Assembly (NCBI GenBank): GCA_002684605.1 | Contig: NYVM01000020.1 | Span: forward strand, 2,106 to 12,831 | Length of the DNA: 10,726 bases | Source of the DNA: Candidatus Pelagibacterales bacterium | Lineage (GTDB): Bacteria > Pseudomonadota > Alphaproteobacteria > TMED109 | Reading direction: 5' to 3' | Part shown: positions 1 to 8,551 of the stretch, piece by piece | How positions within the stretch are numbered: the stretch's first letter is position 1 | How the letters are laid out: each line of letters opens with the position of its first letter | Translations under genes and position numbers: made by a program | The notes under the pieces: generated by a model | Database searches by the model: none | Told to the model about the DNA's origin: nothing | What the model saw: the letters and a program-made list of their open reading frames with translations, nothing else

Positions 1-110
1 AAAAGTTTATATAAATATATTTTAGGAGATAATATATTTACTCAATTTTTTTATTTTAAGAGAAATAATGAATTATATTTTATAAAATAATAAAACTGTA
101 TTGTCAGCTA

Positions 111-140
111 GAACAAAAGTTAAACCCTTGTAATTTCAAT
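111..140. repeat. Left copy of an imperfect direct repeat flanking the Dnd cassette
   Basis: The core AAAAGTTAAACCCTT at 115-129 is identical to 10676-10690. The similarity continues to about position 140, with one G/A difference and one extra T (GTAATTTCAAT here, ATAATTCAAT at the right). It may also begin a few bases earlier (GAACA here, CAACA at the right). The right copy is the 5' arm of a terminator just after a tRNA-Asp 3' end; this copy has no tRNA sequence before it and no pairing 3' arm after it. It therefore looks like a truncated piece of the same downstream region, as an old integration junction would leave. Whether it is a real attachment-site remnant is inference. Confidence 0.55.
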
Positions 141-211
141 CTACTATCAAATCCTTTTTAAAATAAATTAATAATATCTTTAAATAAGTCAAACTTTTTT
201 ATTTTTACGAT

Positions 212-1579
212 ATGTCTATTTTTAAGAATATTATTAATGAAATTGCAGATCAATATATTGTAGAAGATAATAACCGTCCATGGATTGTCGCATTTAGTGG
301 AGGTAAAGATTCCACATTAATGCTTCAATTAGTTTGGCAAGCTTTAGAAACAATACCTGAGGAATTAAGAAGTAGAAAAATCTATGTAATTTGTAACAAT
401 ACATTAGTAGAAAACCCTTCTGTTTTATCATATGTTGATAAAGCATTAGAGAAAATACAACAAGGTGCAGTTGAATTTGGTATGCCAATTACAGTAGATC
501 AAACTACTCCTCAGCTAGAGAATACTTTCTGGGTTAATTTAATTGGGAAAGGATATCCTGCTCCAAACAACATGTTCAGATGGTGTACTGAAAGATTAAA
601 AATTTCTCCAACAACTAAATATATTACAGATAGAATTTCACAACATGGAGAAGCTATCATCTTAATTGGAACTAGAAGTGATGAGAGTATTTCACGTGCT
701 AATTCAATTAAGAAACATGAGGTAAAAGGAACAAGATTAAGAGCACATCCTTTACCTAATGCAAATTCTTATGCACCAATTAAAGATATTACAACTGATG
801 AGTTATGGGAATATTTATTACAAGTTAAATCTCCTTGGGGTGGTGATAATAAGAAACTGATTGCAATGTACAATAATGCAAGTGGAGGTGATTGTCCATT
901 GGTAGTAGATATAAAAACACCTTCTTGTGGAAATAGTAGATTTGGATGTTGGGTTTGTACTGTTGTAAAGAAAGACAAATCAATGGAGGCAATGATTGAT
1001 AATGGTGAAGACTGGTTGATTCCTTTAATGGAGATAAGAGATTTTTTATATTCAACAATTGACAGAAAAGATCCAGATAAGTATAAAAAAATCTCAAAAA
1101 AATATAGAATTCCTCTAAGAAGAAATAAAACTAATGGTGTTATGAATGATAGTAATGTTGGCCCATATAGACCGTGGGTAAGACATAAGATTTTAGAGCA
1201 AATATTAAAAGCTCAAAAGATTATTCAAATTGAAACTCCTGATCAGCAACTAATTACACACCAAGAACTAGTTGCTATTCAGGTACTATGGAATCGCGAT
1301 TTTATTTTTGATTATAATATTTCTGAGATGTACAATAATATCTTCAACAAACAGGTGTCCTTTTCAAATGATAAAATTGTAGAAGAAAAAAAGATTTTAG
1401 AATCAGTTTGTAAAGACAATCCATCAGATTATAAATTAATTAACAATTTATTGAAAGCACAAAAAAATAAGGTTTTATTAGTTAGTAAATCAGGCCTTCA
1501 AAATGATATAGATGATTTACTAGAAGAAGAAGTTAATCCAAGCTTTACAAATGTTTATAAAGAAGATATTATTAAGTAA
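212..1579 (+). CDS. dndC: DndC, PP-loop ATPase/sulfurtransferase of DNA phosphorothioation
   Basis: DndC is related to PAPS reductase and ATP sulfurylase-type PP-loop enzymes. With sulfur supplied by DndA, it is thought to activate or transfer sulfur onto the DNA backbone. The 455-residue protein has the ATP-binding loop SGGKDS at residues 29-34, a second conserved element IGTRSDES at 152-159, and cysteines C125, C228, C239, C246 and C249. The last four (PSC, GCWVC) are the likely ligands of the 4Fe-4S cluster known in this family; which four bind iron is inference. The highly charged C-terminal part, residues 280-455, has no motif I can name. The length is at the short end for DndC. The start at 212 places the PP-loop at the usual distance from the N-terminus; no Shine-Dalgarno sequence is visible. 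It is the first gene of a seven-gene operon and its 3' end overlaps dndD by 29 bases. No dndB precedes it. Confidence 0.93.
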   Translation: MSIFKNIINEIADQYIVEDNNRPWIVAFSGGKDSTLMLQLVWQALETIPEELRSRKIYVICNNTLVENPSVLSYVDKALEKIQQGAVEFGMPITVDQTTPQLENTFWVNLIGKGYPAPNNMFRWCTERLKISPTTKYITDRISQHGEAIILIGTRSDESISRANSIKKHEVKGTRLRAHPLPNANSYAPIKDITTDELWEYLLQVKSPWGGDNKKLIAMYNNASGGDCPLVVDIKTPSCGNSRFGCWVCTVVKKDKSMEAMIDNGEDWLIPLMEIRDFLYSTIDRKDPDKYKKISKKYRIPLRRNKTNGVMNDSNVGPYRPWVRHKILEQILKAQKIIQIETPDQQLITHQELVAIQVLWNRDFIFDYNISEMYNNIFNKQVSFSNDKIVEEKKILESVCKDNPSDYKLINNLLKAQKNKVLLVSKSGLQNDIDDLLEEEVNPSFTNVYKEDIIK

Positions 1580-3605
1580 TTATAAAATCTATTATCAGCA
1601 AAATACTGTTGATTTTACAAAAGATAGCAATAAAAACATATCTATTATAAGTGGCTATAATGGATTTGGAAAAACAACTTTTCTTACATCTTTAGTTTGG
1701 TGTATTTATGGAAAACACATGCAAGACATTCAGCCTTACTTTAAAGAAAAGATTCTTCAAAAAGGTGGATATAAAAAATATCTTGAAACAAGTTTAAATC
1801 ACAAAGCTAATTTTAATGGTATTGATAGTTTTTTTGTTGAATTAACATTAACTGATGTGTCAATTCCAGGTCTTGGGTGTGACGAAGTTGTATTAAGAAG
1901 AACTTATAAATTAGGTTCGTCTAATGATAAGCTTGAGATTTTTATTGATAATAATGAAAATGAATTAGTGAAAGAGATAGGAAATGAGATTTTTATCCAA
2001 GATTTTTTACTTCCTAAGGAAATAGCAAAATTTTTCTTTTTTGATGCAGAAAGAATTACATCTATTGCTGAAATTTCAACTATTGAAGATAAAAGAAATT
2101 TAAGTAAAGCGTATACAGAAGTTTTAGGAATAAAAAAGTATGAAGAACTTAGAGAAAACTTAATTAGAACAAAATTAAAATATACCAAACAGTCAGCATC
2201 TAAATCTGACTCTAATGCTATCTCAGATTTTGAGGCTTCAATAAAGTTGTTAAAAGATGAAATAGTTGAGTTACAATTAAGTATTTCATCAAACAACGAA
2301 AAAATAGAGCTATTTGGTCAAGAAGCCGAAAAACTTCAAACACAACTAATAAGAGAAGGTTCTGAATTGACAGTTAGTGAAATTAATGAATTACGAAATA
2401 GAAAAGATGTTTTAAATGAAGAACGAAAAGACATTTTAACTTCTTATAAAGGTTTACTTAATTTATTTCCTTTTGCTCTAAATATTGAATTGTTGAAAGA
2501 AATTATGCTTCAATCTAAAAAAGAAGGTAGTTCTGATGACTCATCAAAGCTTTTAGTTGTAAATGCATTAAATGATCTAGAAAGAAAAATTTTATCTGAA
2601 ATTTCAGACTTTAAAATTAAAGATAAAGTAAAAAAGATTATTTCTAAAAAGATAATGGAAAATGAAGAATCTAATATTGATTTAATACATGGGCTAAGCA
2701 CAGAAGAGAGTTCATCTTTAGGGGCCATAATTAATAATATTGAAACAAATTATAAAAGTCGAGTAAAAGAAATTAGCCGCTTACTTAAAATAAATAATTC
2801 AGAAAGGAATAAATCTATTAGGGCTCTTTCTAGTGCAGAAACTAAAAATAAAGACAAGTTAATAGAAAATATTCGAAGTAAAAAAGAGATTTGTCTATCA
2901 AGTATTGATAAACTTCAAAAAGAAAATTTATATAATTCTGAAAAAATCGGATCTCTTTCAAATGTTTATAACGCTAAACAAGGTTCTTTAAAAGAACTTA
3001 GTAAAAAGGTTAAAACAGCTAAAAGTTTATTAAAAAAGGATGAGTTAACAGCTAGATTAATTTCTCAATTAGATGAATTCATTTTAAAAATAAAGAATAC
3101 TAAAAAAATTGCTTTACAAAAAAGAATATTAAATAGTTTAAACCTTTTAATGCATAAAAAATCTTTTATTAAAAATGTCAAAGTAATTATTTCAGAAGAT
3201 ATTATAGACATAGAACTTTATAATATTAGAGGCAAAAGAATTAATAAGGAAGATTTTTCTGAAGGTGAAAAACAGCTTTATGCAACTTCATTACTAAAGG
3301 CACTTGTTGAAGAATCAAATATCAAATTTCCAGTATTTGTAGATAGTCCCTTGCAGAAGTTTGATGAACAACACACAGAAAATATTATTACTAAGTTTTA
3401 TCCATCTATTTCTGATCAAGTAGTTGTATTTCCTCTACTTAATAAAGAACTTTCAGAAATTGAGTATTCTAAGATTAAAAATAAAATTTCTAATACAATT
3501 ATTATTAATAATAAAGATGAAGAATCCTCAGAACTTGTGAAAGTTAATATTGATGAATTGTTTTCAATGAATATGAAATTGAATAAAAAAGAAAAATATG
3601 TTTAA
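1551..3605 (+). CDS. dndD: DndD, SMC/Rad50-like ATPase of DNA phosphorothioation
   Basis: DndD is the ABC/SMC-type ATPase of the modification complex, thought to use ATP to open or reshape DNA for sulfur insertion. The 684-residue protein starts with the typical strand MFIKKILLSNYKIYY, then Walker A GYNGFGKTT at 35-43, and a Q-loop-like FFFFDAERI at 161-169. Long charged coiled-coil segments lie at roughly 190-300 and 400-500. The ABC signature is SEGEKQ at 570-575 and Walker B is VFVDSPL at 595-601. As I recall for DndD generally, Asp598 is followed by a small residue and Pro, not by the Glu usual in Rad50. There is no CxxC zinc hook between the coiled coils. The start is favoured although it lies 29 bases inside dndC, because any later start would cut the first beta strand. 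It overlaps dndE by 8 bases. Confidence 0.93.
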   Translation: MFIKKILLSNYKIYYQQNTVDFTKDSNKNISIISGYNGFGKTTFLTSLVWCIYGKHMQDIQPYFKEKILQKGGYKKYLETSLNHKANFNGIDSFFVELTLTDVSIPGLGCDEVVLRRTYKLGSSNDKLEIFIDNNENELVKEIGNEIFIQDFLLPKEIAKFFFFDAERITSIAEISTIEDKRNLSKAYTEVLGIKKYEELRENLIRTKLKYTKQSASKSDSNAISDFEASIKLLKDEIVELQLSISSNNEKIELFGQEAEKLQTQLIREGSELTVSEINELRNRKDVLNEERKDILTSYKGLLNLFPFALNIELLKEIMLQSKKEGSSDDSSKLLVVNALNDLERKILSEISDFKIKDKVKKIISKKIMENEESNIDLIHGLSTEESSSLGAIINNIETNYKSRVKEISRLLKINNSERNKSIRALSSAETKNKDKLIENIRSKKEICLSSIDKLQKENLYNSEKIGSLSNVYNAKQGSLKELSKKVKTAKSLLKKDELTARLISQLDEFILKIKNTKKIALQKRILNSLNLLMHKKSFIKNVKVIISEDIIDIELYNIRGKRINKEDFSEGEKQLYATSLLKALVEESNIKFPVFVDSPLQKFDEQHTENIITKFYPSISDQVVVFPLLNKELSEIEYSKIKNKISNTIIINNKDEESSELVKVNIDELFSMNMKLNKKEKYV

Positions 3606-3957
3606 TAATATTAGAACATCAAAGGAAAATAAGGAGGTTGTTAGTAGATTAACAACAAAGCTAGGTTTAGGTCCTGAAAATGTAATTGCTCGTATTGCTA
3701 TTGGATATTCTATTTCAAACACTAAAGAAATAGATATCAATAATCTTCAGAATTCTTCTGGAAAAACTTATTCATACAAGATTTTGTTTGGTGAATATGA
3801 CAGAATATATATTGCTATGATTTGTCAGTTATATTCAATTCATCAATCTGACCCAGATATTCCTAAATACATTAAGCTTCATTTAGATGACGGGTTAGGT
3901 TTATTATCAGAATCAGATTATGCTACTCTTGAACAATTATTTTTAACTAATGAATAA
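3598..3957 (+). CDS. dndE: DndE, small DNA-binding subunit of the phosphorothioation complex
   Basis: DndE is a small protein required for phosphorothioation; structural work on the family describes a tetramer that binds nicked DNA. The 119-residue product begins with the family pattern IRTSKEN (residues 5-11), continues with a helix containing KLGLGPENVIARIAIGYS, has the middle segment KILFGEYDRIYIAMI, and ends with the HLDDGLGLLS block near residue 95, where the family has a similar H-x-x-x-GL motif. The start within the last codons of dndD (8-base overlap) places the conserved IRTSKE right at the N-terminus, as expected. It overlaps the next gene by 8 bases, which suggests translational coupling from modification into the presumed restriction genes. 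Lysines and arginines in the N-terminal half are the likely DNA contacts, by analogy only. Confidence 0.9.
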   Translation: MFNNIRTSKENKEVVSRLTTKLGLGPENVIARIAIGYSISNTKEIDINNLQNSSGKTYSYKILFGEYDRIYIAMICQLYSIHQSDPDIPKYIKLHLDDGLGLLSESDYATLEQLFLTNE

Positions 3958-6193
3958 GTCCTTTCCTGAGATTTTAAAAGAATTTCCTTATACAAGATTT
4001 GTAAGTGATAAGGATATTACTCCATTTCTTTTTTATGAAAAATATTTACCACACTCTAAAAAAGTTTGGTTGAAGTTTGGATATTTTAGTACTAATGCAA
4101 TCAGAGCCTTATCTCTTTCCTTTGCGCGATTTATTTTCAAAGGAGGTTATGCAACAATAATTACAAATCATTTTTATAACAAAAATGATGCAGAACAATT
4201 ACTTGATGATAAAATTGTTGATTATGATATTATTAATAATAATATGGGGTCTACTGAAGGAATTAAAAATTTGTTAGAAAGTGAAAAGCAACATTTTTAT
4301 AATTGTTTACGATATCTTTTAGAAAAAGGAAGGCTAAAAATTCAACCAGTAATAAAAAAAGATGGGAATATTTCGCATTTTAAAGAAGGCGTTTTTGAAG
4401 ATTACCAAGGTAATTTTATTTCATTTAATGGTAGTTGTAATTTTACTCATAATGGTTTAATGGCTAATGGAGAGTCACTAGATTTTAAAGCTGCATGGGA
4501 ACATGTTAGAAATAAAAACGAAATTGAGGATAAAATATTAGAAATAGATTCAATTTCTTTAGGAAATGATCCAAATTATAACTTATTAAAAAAAGAACAA
4601 TTAGAAATCGTTATAAAAAAAAGTGGTCTAAAAAAAGAACTACAAGAACTCTTAGAGTTTGAACGTTCTCTTATTAAAAAAGTAAATAAATCTCCTGTTG
4701 CTGAAAAATTATATGAAGATATTTTAAGAGAATATAAAGAAGAAAACAATCAACCAAAGTTTCCTTTTGAAAGTCCCAGAAAATATCAAAAAGATGCTTA
4801 TAATGCTTGGGTAATGAATGGTTTTAGCGGATTATTTGCAATGGCAACTGGCACTGGTAAAACTATTACTTCGCTAAACTGTTTGTTGAATGAATATAGC
4901 AAAAGTGGAAATTATTCAGCAATTATTTTAGTCCCTACTATCTCTTTAGCTATCCAATGGGAGGAGGAATTAAATTCTTTTAATTTTAAAAATATTATTA
5001 ATCAATCCAATAATTATAATTGGAAAGAGCAATTAAAATTTTCAAAGAATGCATTAAAAACGATTAACAGAAGTTTTGTTCTTATTTCTACTTATACTAC
5101 ATTCTTTAAAGATGAAACATTTTTTTTAATAAACGACGACAAGATTTCAGACCAACTTGTTTTAATTGCAGATGAGTGTCATGCTTTAGGAACTAAAACA
5201 GCATTAAAAAAATTAAATAAAATAAAGATTACAAAAAGAATAGGACTTTCTGCAACTCCCGATAGGCAATATGATAATTACGGAACTGAGGAAATTTGTA
5301 ATTTTTTCAACACATCATCACCCAAGTACACTTATTTTTATTCAATGGGAGAAGCTATCAAAAATGGAGTATTATGTAAATTTGATTATTTCCCTAAATT
5401 TGTTTCATTAGAACAAGATGAATTAGATGAATATTATGATTATACCGTCAAATTAAGAAAATATATAGATAATATTAGTGGTGGATATAGAATTTGTAAA
5501 GAATCTGAGATGCTGTTAATTCAAAGAAAACATATAGTTCATAAAGCAAAATTAAAAATTCCTTTAATGAAAGACATTATAAAACAAGTCGGTGAAAATA
5601 ATTTTACATCTTCATTTGTTTATGTTCCTGAGGGTTTTTATCCTGATTATGATTCTTTACTCTCTGAAACAGAATACAAAAGTGATAATAATAGATTAAT
5701 TACAAAATACACTCAATTATTAGGAGTTGATTATGATTTAAAAGTAAGAATGTTTAACGGAGATACACCCAAGAAAGAAAGAACAAAAATTCTAAAATCT
5801 TTTGAAGATGGGCATTATGATGCATTAATTTCTATGAAATGTTTAGACGAAGGAATTGATGTGCCAAATGCTAAACTTGCAGTTTTTTGTTCTAGTACTG
5901 GAAACCCTAGACAATTTGTTCAAAGAAGAGGAAGGGTTCTTAGAACACATAAAAACCAGAAAGCCAAAATATTTGATATGGTTGTTTTACCAGATTTTAA
6001 ATCAATCTCGAATGAATCCGATTATAATTCAGAAGTTAATATTTTTAAATCTGAATTAACAAGAATTATAAATTTCTTAGCTTTAGCAGACAATAAAAAT
6101 GCTATTATTAACAATACTTTAGAAGATATATGTAAGCAAGTTGATATTGACAATATTTACGAATTAATAAATGATGAATTAAAAAAACACTAA
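3950..6193 (+). CDS. PLD-like nuclease fused to an SF2 (XPB/SSL2-type) DNA helicase
   Basis: The 747-residue protein has two parts. Residues about 1-185 look like a phospholipase-D-superfamily nuclease domain of the type attached to restriction helicases: the half-site HFK at 143-145 (HxK), an acidic residue at D151, and FNGSCNFT at 159-166. Residues about 270-685 form a complete SF2 motor: RKYQ (Q-motif-like) near 277, Walker A ATGTGKT at 299-305, motif Ia LVPT near 327, motif II DECH at 408-411, motif III SATP at 435-438, DEGIDVP at 633-639, and motif VI QRRGR at 658-662. It can therefore be expected to translocate on DNA and cut it, making it the best candidate effector of the module. The active PLD enzyme would need two half-sites, so dimerisation is likely. 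It follows dndE with an 8-base overlap. The role in restricting unmodified DNA is inference from context. Confidence 0.85.
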   Translation: MNKSFPEILKEFPYTRFVSDKDITPFLFYEKYLPHSKKVWLKFGYFSTNAIRALSLSFARFIFKGGYATIITNHFYNKNDAEQLLDDKIVDYDIINNNMGSTEGIKNLLESEKQHFYNCLRYLLEKGRLKIQPVIKKDGNISHFKEGVFEDYQGNFISFNGSCNFTHNGLMANGESLDFKAAWEHVRNKNEIEDKILEIDSISLGNDPNYNLLKKEQLEIVIKKSGLKKELQELLEFERSLIKKVNKSPVAEKLYEDILREYKEENNQPKFPFESPRKYQKDAYNAWVMNGFSGLFAMATGTGKTITSLNCLLNEYSKSGNYSAIILVPTISLAIQWEEELNSFNFKNIINQSNNYNWKEQLKFSKNALKTINRSFVLISTYTTFFKDETFFLINDDKISDQLVLIADECHALGTKTALKKLNKIKITKRIGLSATPDRQYDNYGTEEICNFFNTSSPKYTYFYSMGEAIKNGVLCKFDYFPKFVSLEQDELDEYYDYTVKLRKYIDNISGGYRICKESEMLLIQRKHIVHKAKLKIPLMKDIIKQVGENNFTSSFVYVPEGFYPDYDSLLSETEYKSDNNRLITKYTQLLGVDYDLKVRMFNGDTPKKERTKILKSFEDGHYDALISMKCLDEGIDVPNAKLAVFCSSTGNPRQFVQRRGRVLRTHKNQKAKIFDMVVLPDFKSISNESDYNSEVNIFKSELTRIINFLALADNKNAIINNTLEDICKQVDIDNIYELINDELKKH

Positions 6194-6196
6194 GTT

Positions 6197-6430
6197 ATGG
6201 CAACATTAAAAGAAAGTTTAATTAATGAATTTGAAGATTTAATTGAAAAAAATACAGAAATAAATAAATTAATTACTTCTAAAAATCTTAATAAAAATCA
6301 ACTTTTAGGAATATTTACTGAAATGCTTAATAACAAGCAGAAATATGTAGATAACAAAGATCATCCAAAGACTAGAGACGCTGCAACCGGAGTTAGTAAT
6401 TATATAAAGCAGAATTTCAATGAAAATTAA
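6197..6430 (+). CDS. Small hypothetical protein of the Dnd operon
   Basis: I do not recognise this 77-residue protein. It is mostly helical in appearance, with amphipathic, Lys/Glu/Asn-rich stretches (residues 1-50), then a charged linker with KDHPKTRDAATG at 54-65 and a short C-terminal helix. It has no cysteine, no signal peptide and no membrane segment. It starts 3 bases after the helicase stop codon and overlaps the next ATPase gene by 11 bases, so it is very probably translated and coupled to both. That position suggests an accessory or adaptor subunit of the helicase or the ATPase, but this is only inference. The basic segment around TRDAATGVSNYIKQ could contact DNA. Real coding is supported by the tight spacing and the absence of any competing frame. 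Confidence 0.7.
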   Translation: MATLKESLINEFEDLIEKNTEINKLITSKNLNKNQLLGIFTEMLNNKQKYVDNKDHPKTRDAATGVSNYIKQNFNEN

Positions 6431-8549
6431 TAACATTATAATTGAAAATTTTCAATCTTATTTTCAGACTAGCTCTTTTGAATTTAAGGAAGGAGTAAAT
6501 TTAATACTTGGTGAGAATGGTGGTGGAAAATCCACTTTATTTAACGCTTTTTATTGGGTTTTATTTGATTTAGTATATGAAACAGACATTGGATGGGAAG
6601 ATTTAGATGTTAAATTCTTAAATGCTAGAACTAGAGATTTATTAAAAAATAATGAATCAGCAAATTTATCTGTTACATTAAAAATTGAAGCATTAAATTA
6701 CATTAATAGAGAGGATGCTGAAAATGTACAATATACTTTTTACAGAAAAGTGAAATTTAGAAAAAGTAATAATATTGTAAAAATGGATCATTCTGATGAT
6801 CTGAAAATTTCCTTTAAAAACACTTATGGAGAGACAGTTTGGATAGATGATCATGAAATTAATAACTGTATTGAGTTTTTATTACCTGAGGCAATCAGAG
6901 ATTATATTTGGTTTCAAGGAGAAACTATCTCTGATTTGATTGATTTTAATAATTCAAGTACATTAAATAATGCAATTGATAAAATATCATATTTCCCTCA
7001 TTATAGAACTATTAGTGAAATTATTGGTCAAGTTAGAAGGACTTCAGAAAACGACATTAACAAGCATGTCAGAAGTAGTGATTTGAAAAATAAAAAATTG
7101 CTATCTATTACAAATGAAATAGAAAATAATTATAGGAAGCTTAAGAACGCAGAAATATCTTTAGATGAACAAGATAAAAAAATTGATAATTTAAAACAAA
7201 CCTTGTCAAATATAGAAGTTGAGTTAGCAGGTGTTAGTGATAATCAAGATCTTGCTGATAAAATGAAACTTTTAGATGCTGAGGAAAATAGTTTGAAAAA
7301 AGAAATAGATTCAATCGAGCAGAATCAAAGAGAGAGTATCATAAATAAGTGGATGTTAAAAGGAATAGATCCATTTATAAAAGTTTCAGAAAAAAAAATT
7401 AATGCTTTTCTTCAAGAAATTCGTGAAAAAAGTAAAAATGATAACCCTATTCCAGTAGATGTGCCTGGTTCTGTTTTTGTCCAAGCAATGCTTGATGATG
7501 AAAAATGTCACATTTGTTTGAGAGATGCTCCTGTAGGATCTGATTCATACAAAGCATTAGAGGATAAATTGAATTCATCAATTGTTCGTAAAAAAGCATA
7601 TGAAGAAAAGGACAAGGAATTTCGTAATCTTGAACAGAATTTTTTATCTCTTGTATCAATTCCTAAAAATGTTCTAGATGAAATAAGTAATATTCCTGAT
7701 GAAATTAAAGATTTTTTTACAAAACAAAAAGAAGGATTAACACGAAGAAATGATATTCGTACTGAGAAAAAGGAGATTCTCAATGATGCTGGTATTACAG
7801 ATGAATCAAAGCTTACATCTAATTCTACATTATTAAAAAGATTACTTAGTAAACAACAGAATATTAATTATGATCTTAAATCAGCAGAAAATCAAAGAAG
7901 ATCAATTTTTAATAACATACATAATATTAAATCAAATAATAAATCTCTTGAAAATGATAGAGATAGTAAGTATAGTGATAATAAAAATAAAATCCCTCAA
8001 CAATTAGCAAAGCCTTATATTGAAGTATTAGAGTTAATTACTAAAAAGCTTGAAGAAACTGCTAAGGAAAATCTGATTAATGAGATTGAGAAAAAATCAA
8101 CGGAATTATTACATGGATACTTAGAATCATCTTTAGCATTTAAAGGATTTATTAAAATTGATAGAGAGAATTATGATGTAAAAGTTGTTGATAGTAGTGA
8201 TATTATTGTCCCTATAAATAAAGGGAACTTAACTGCAGCTAAAATGTCTGTGATAAACTCTATCCTTTATCTTTCATCTGTAAAATTACAAAAAGATTAT
8301 CCTATTATTTCTGATGCCCCTTCTTCTGTATTTGATCTTAAAAATACAAAGTCATATATGAATAAAATTGGAGATACATTTCCTCAAGTTATTATAATGA
8401 CAAAAGATCTCTATGATATGAATCTTAATGATTTAAAATCAATTAACAATGTTAATAGGGTATATAAATTAGTAAATACAGTTATAGACAAGAACACTGA
8501 AGGAACAATTTCTAACTATTGCACTGTTAATGGTGCACCAATAATATAA
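6420..8549 (+). CDS. SMC/Rad50-like ATPase with CxxC zinc-hook-like motif, DndD-like
   Basis: The 709-residue protein has the layout of Rad50/SbcC/DndD ATPases: N-terminal strand, Walker A GENGGGKST at 31-39, Q-loop-like WFQGET at 164-169, coiled coil at about 225-305, a central insertion with CHIC at 363-366, a second coiled coil at about 375-520, and a C-terminal ATPase lobe. The CHIC motif resembles the Rad50 zinc hook (CxxC) and could dimerise through zinc. The C-terminal lobe is unusual: where the ABC signature is expected, the sequence reads NLTAAKMS (603-610), and the Walker B strand reads PIISDAPSS (628-636), with Asp632 but no following Glu. Slow or regulated ATP hydrolysis is possible. 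It is distinct from dndD of this operon, which lacks a CxxC. It probably works with the helicase as sensor or motor of the restriction half; that is inference. Confidence 0.82.
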   Translation: MKINNIIIENFQSYFQTSSFEFKEGVNLILGENGGGKSTLFNAFYWVLFDLVYETDIGWEDLDVKFLNARTRDLLKNNESANLSVTLKIEALNYINREDAENVQYTFYRKVKFRKSNNIVKMDHSDDLKISFKNTYGETVWIDDHEINNCIEFLLPEAIRDYIWFQGETISDLIDFNNSSTLNNAIDKISYFPHYRTISEIIGQVRRTSENDINKHVRSSDLKNKKLLSITNEIENNYRKLKNAEISLDEQDKKIDNLKQTLSNIEVELAGVSDNQDLADKMKLLDAEENSLKKEIDSIEQNQRESIINKWMLKGIDPFIKVSEKKINAFLQEIREKSKNDNPIPVDVPGSVFVQAMLDDEKCHICLRDAPVGSDSYKALEDKLNSSIVRKKAYEEKDKEFRNLEQNFLSLVSIPKNVLDEISNIPDEIKDFFTKQKEGLTRRNDIRTEKKEILNDAGITDESKLTSNSTLLKRLLSKQQNINYDLKSAENQRRSIFNNIHNIKSNNKSLENDRDSKYSDNKNKIPQQLAKPYIEVLELITKKLEETAKENLINEIEKKSTELLHGYLESSLAFKGFIKIDRENYDVKVVDSSDIIVPINKGNLTAAKMSVINSILYLSSVKLQKDYPIISDAPSSVFDLKNTKSYMNKIGDTFPQVIIMTKDLYDMNLNDLKSINNVNRVYKLVNTVIDKNTEGTISNYCTVNGAPII

Positions 8550-8551
8550 TT

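Noticed and set aside
175..182. TATCTTTA before dndC as a -7 promoter element.
   Set aside because: It lacks the final G of TAnnTTTG and has no TTG at a suitable -33 distance; similar AT-rich matches are everywhere in this leader.
769..1097. Open frames on the - strand inside dndC (769-978 and 825-1097).
   Set aside because: They lie opposite a gene with clear PP-loop and cysteine motifs, have biased composition and show no known motif; they are shadows.
5856..6059. A 67-codon open frame on the + strand within the helicase gene.
   Set aside because: It overlaps helicase motifs V and VI in another frame and has no support of its own.
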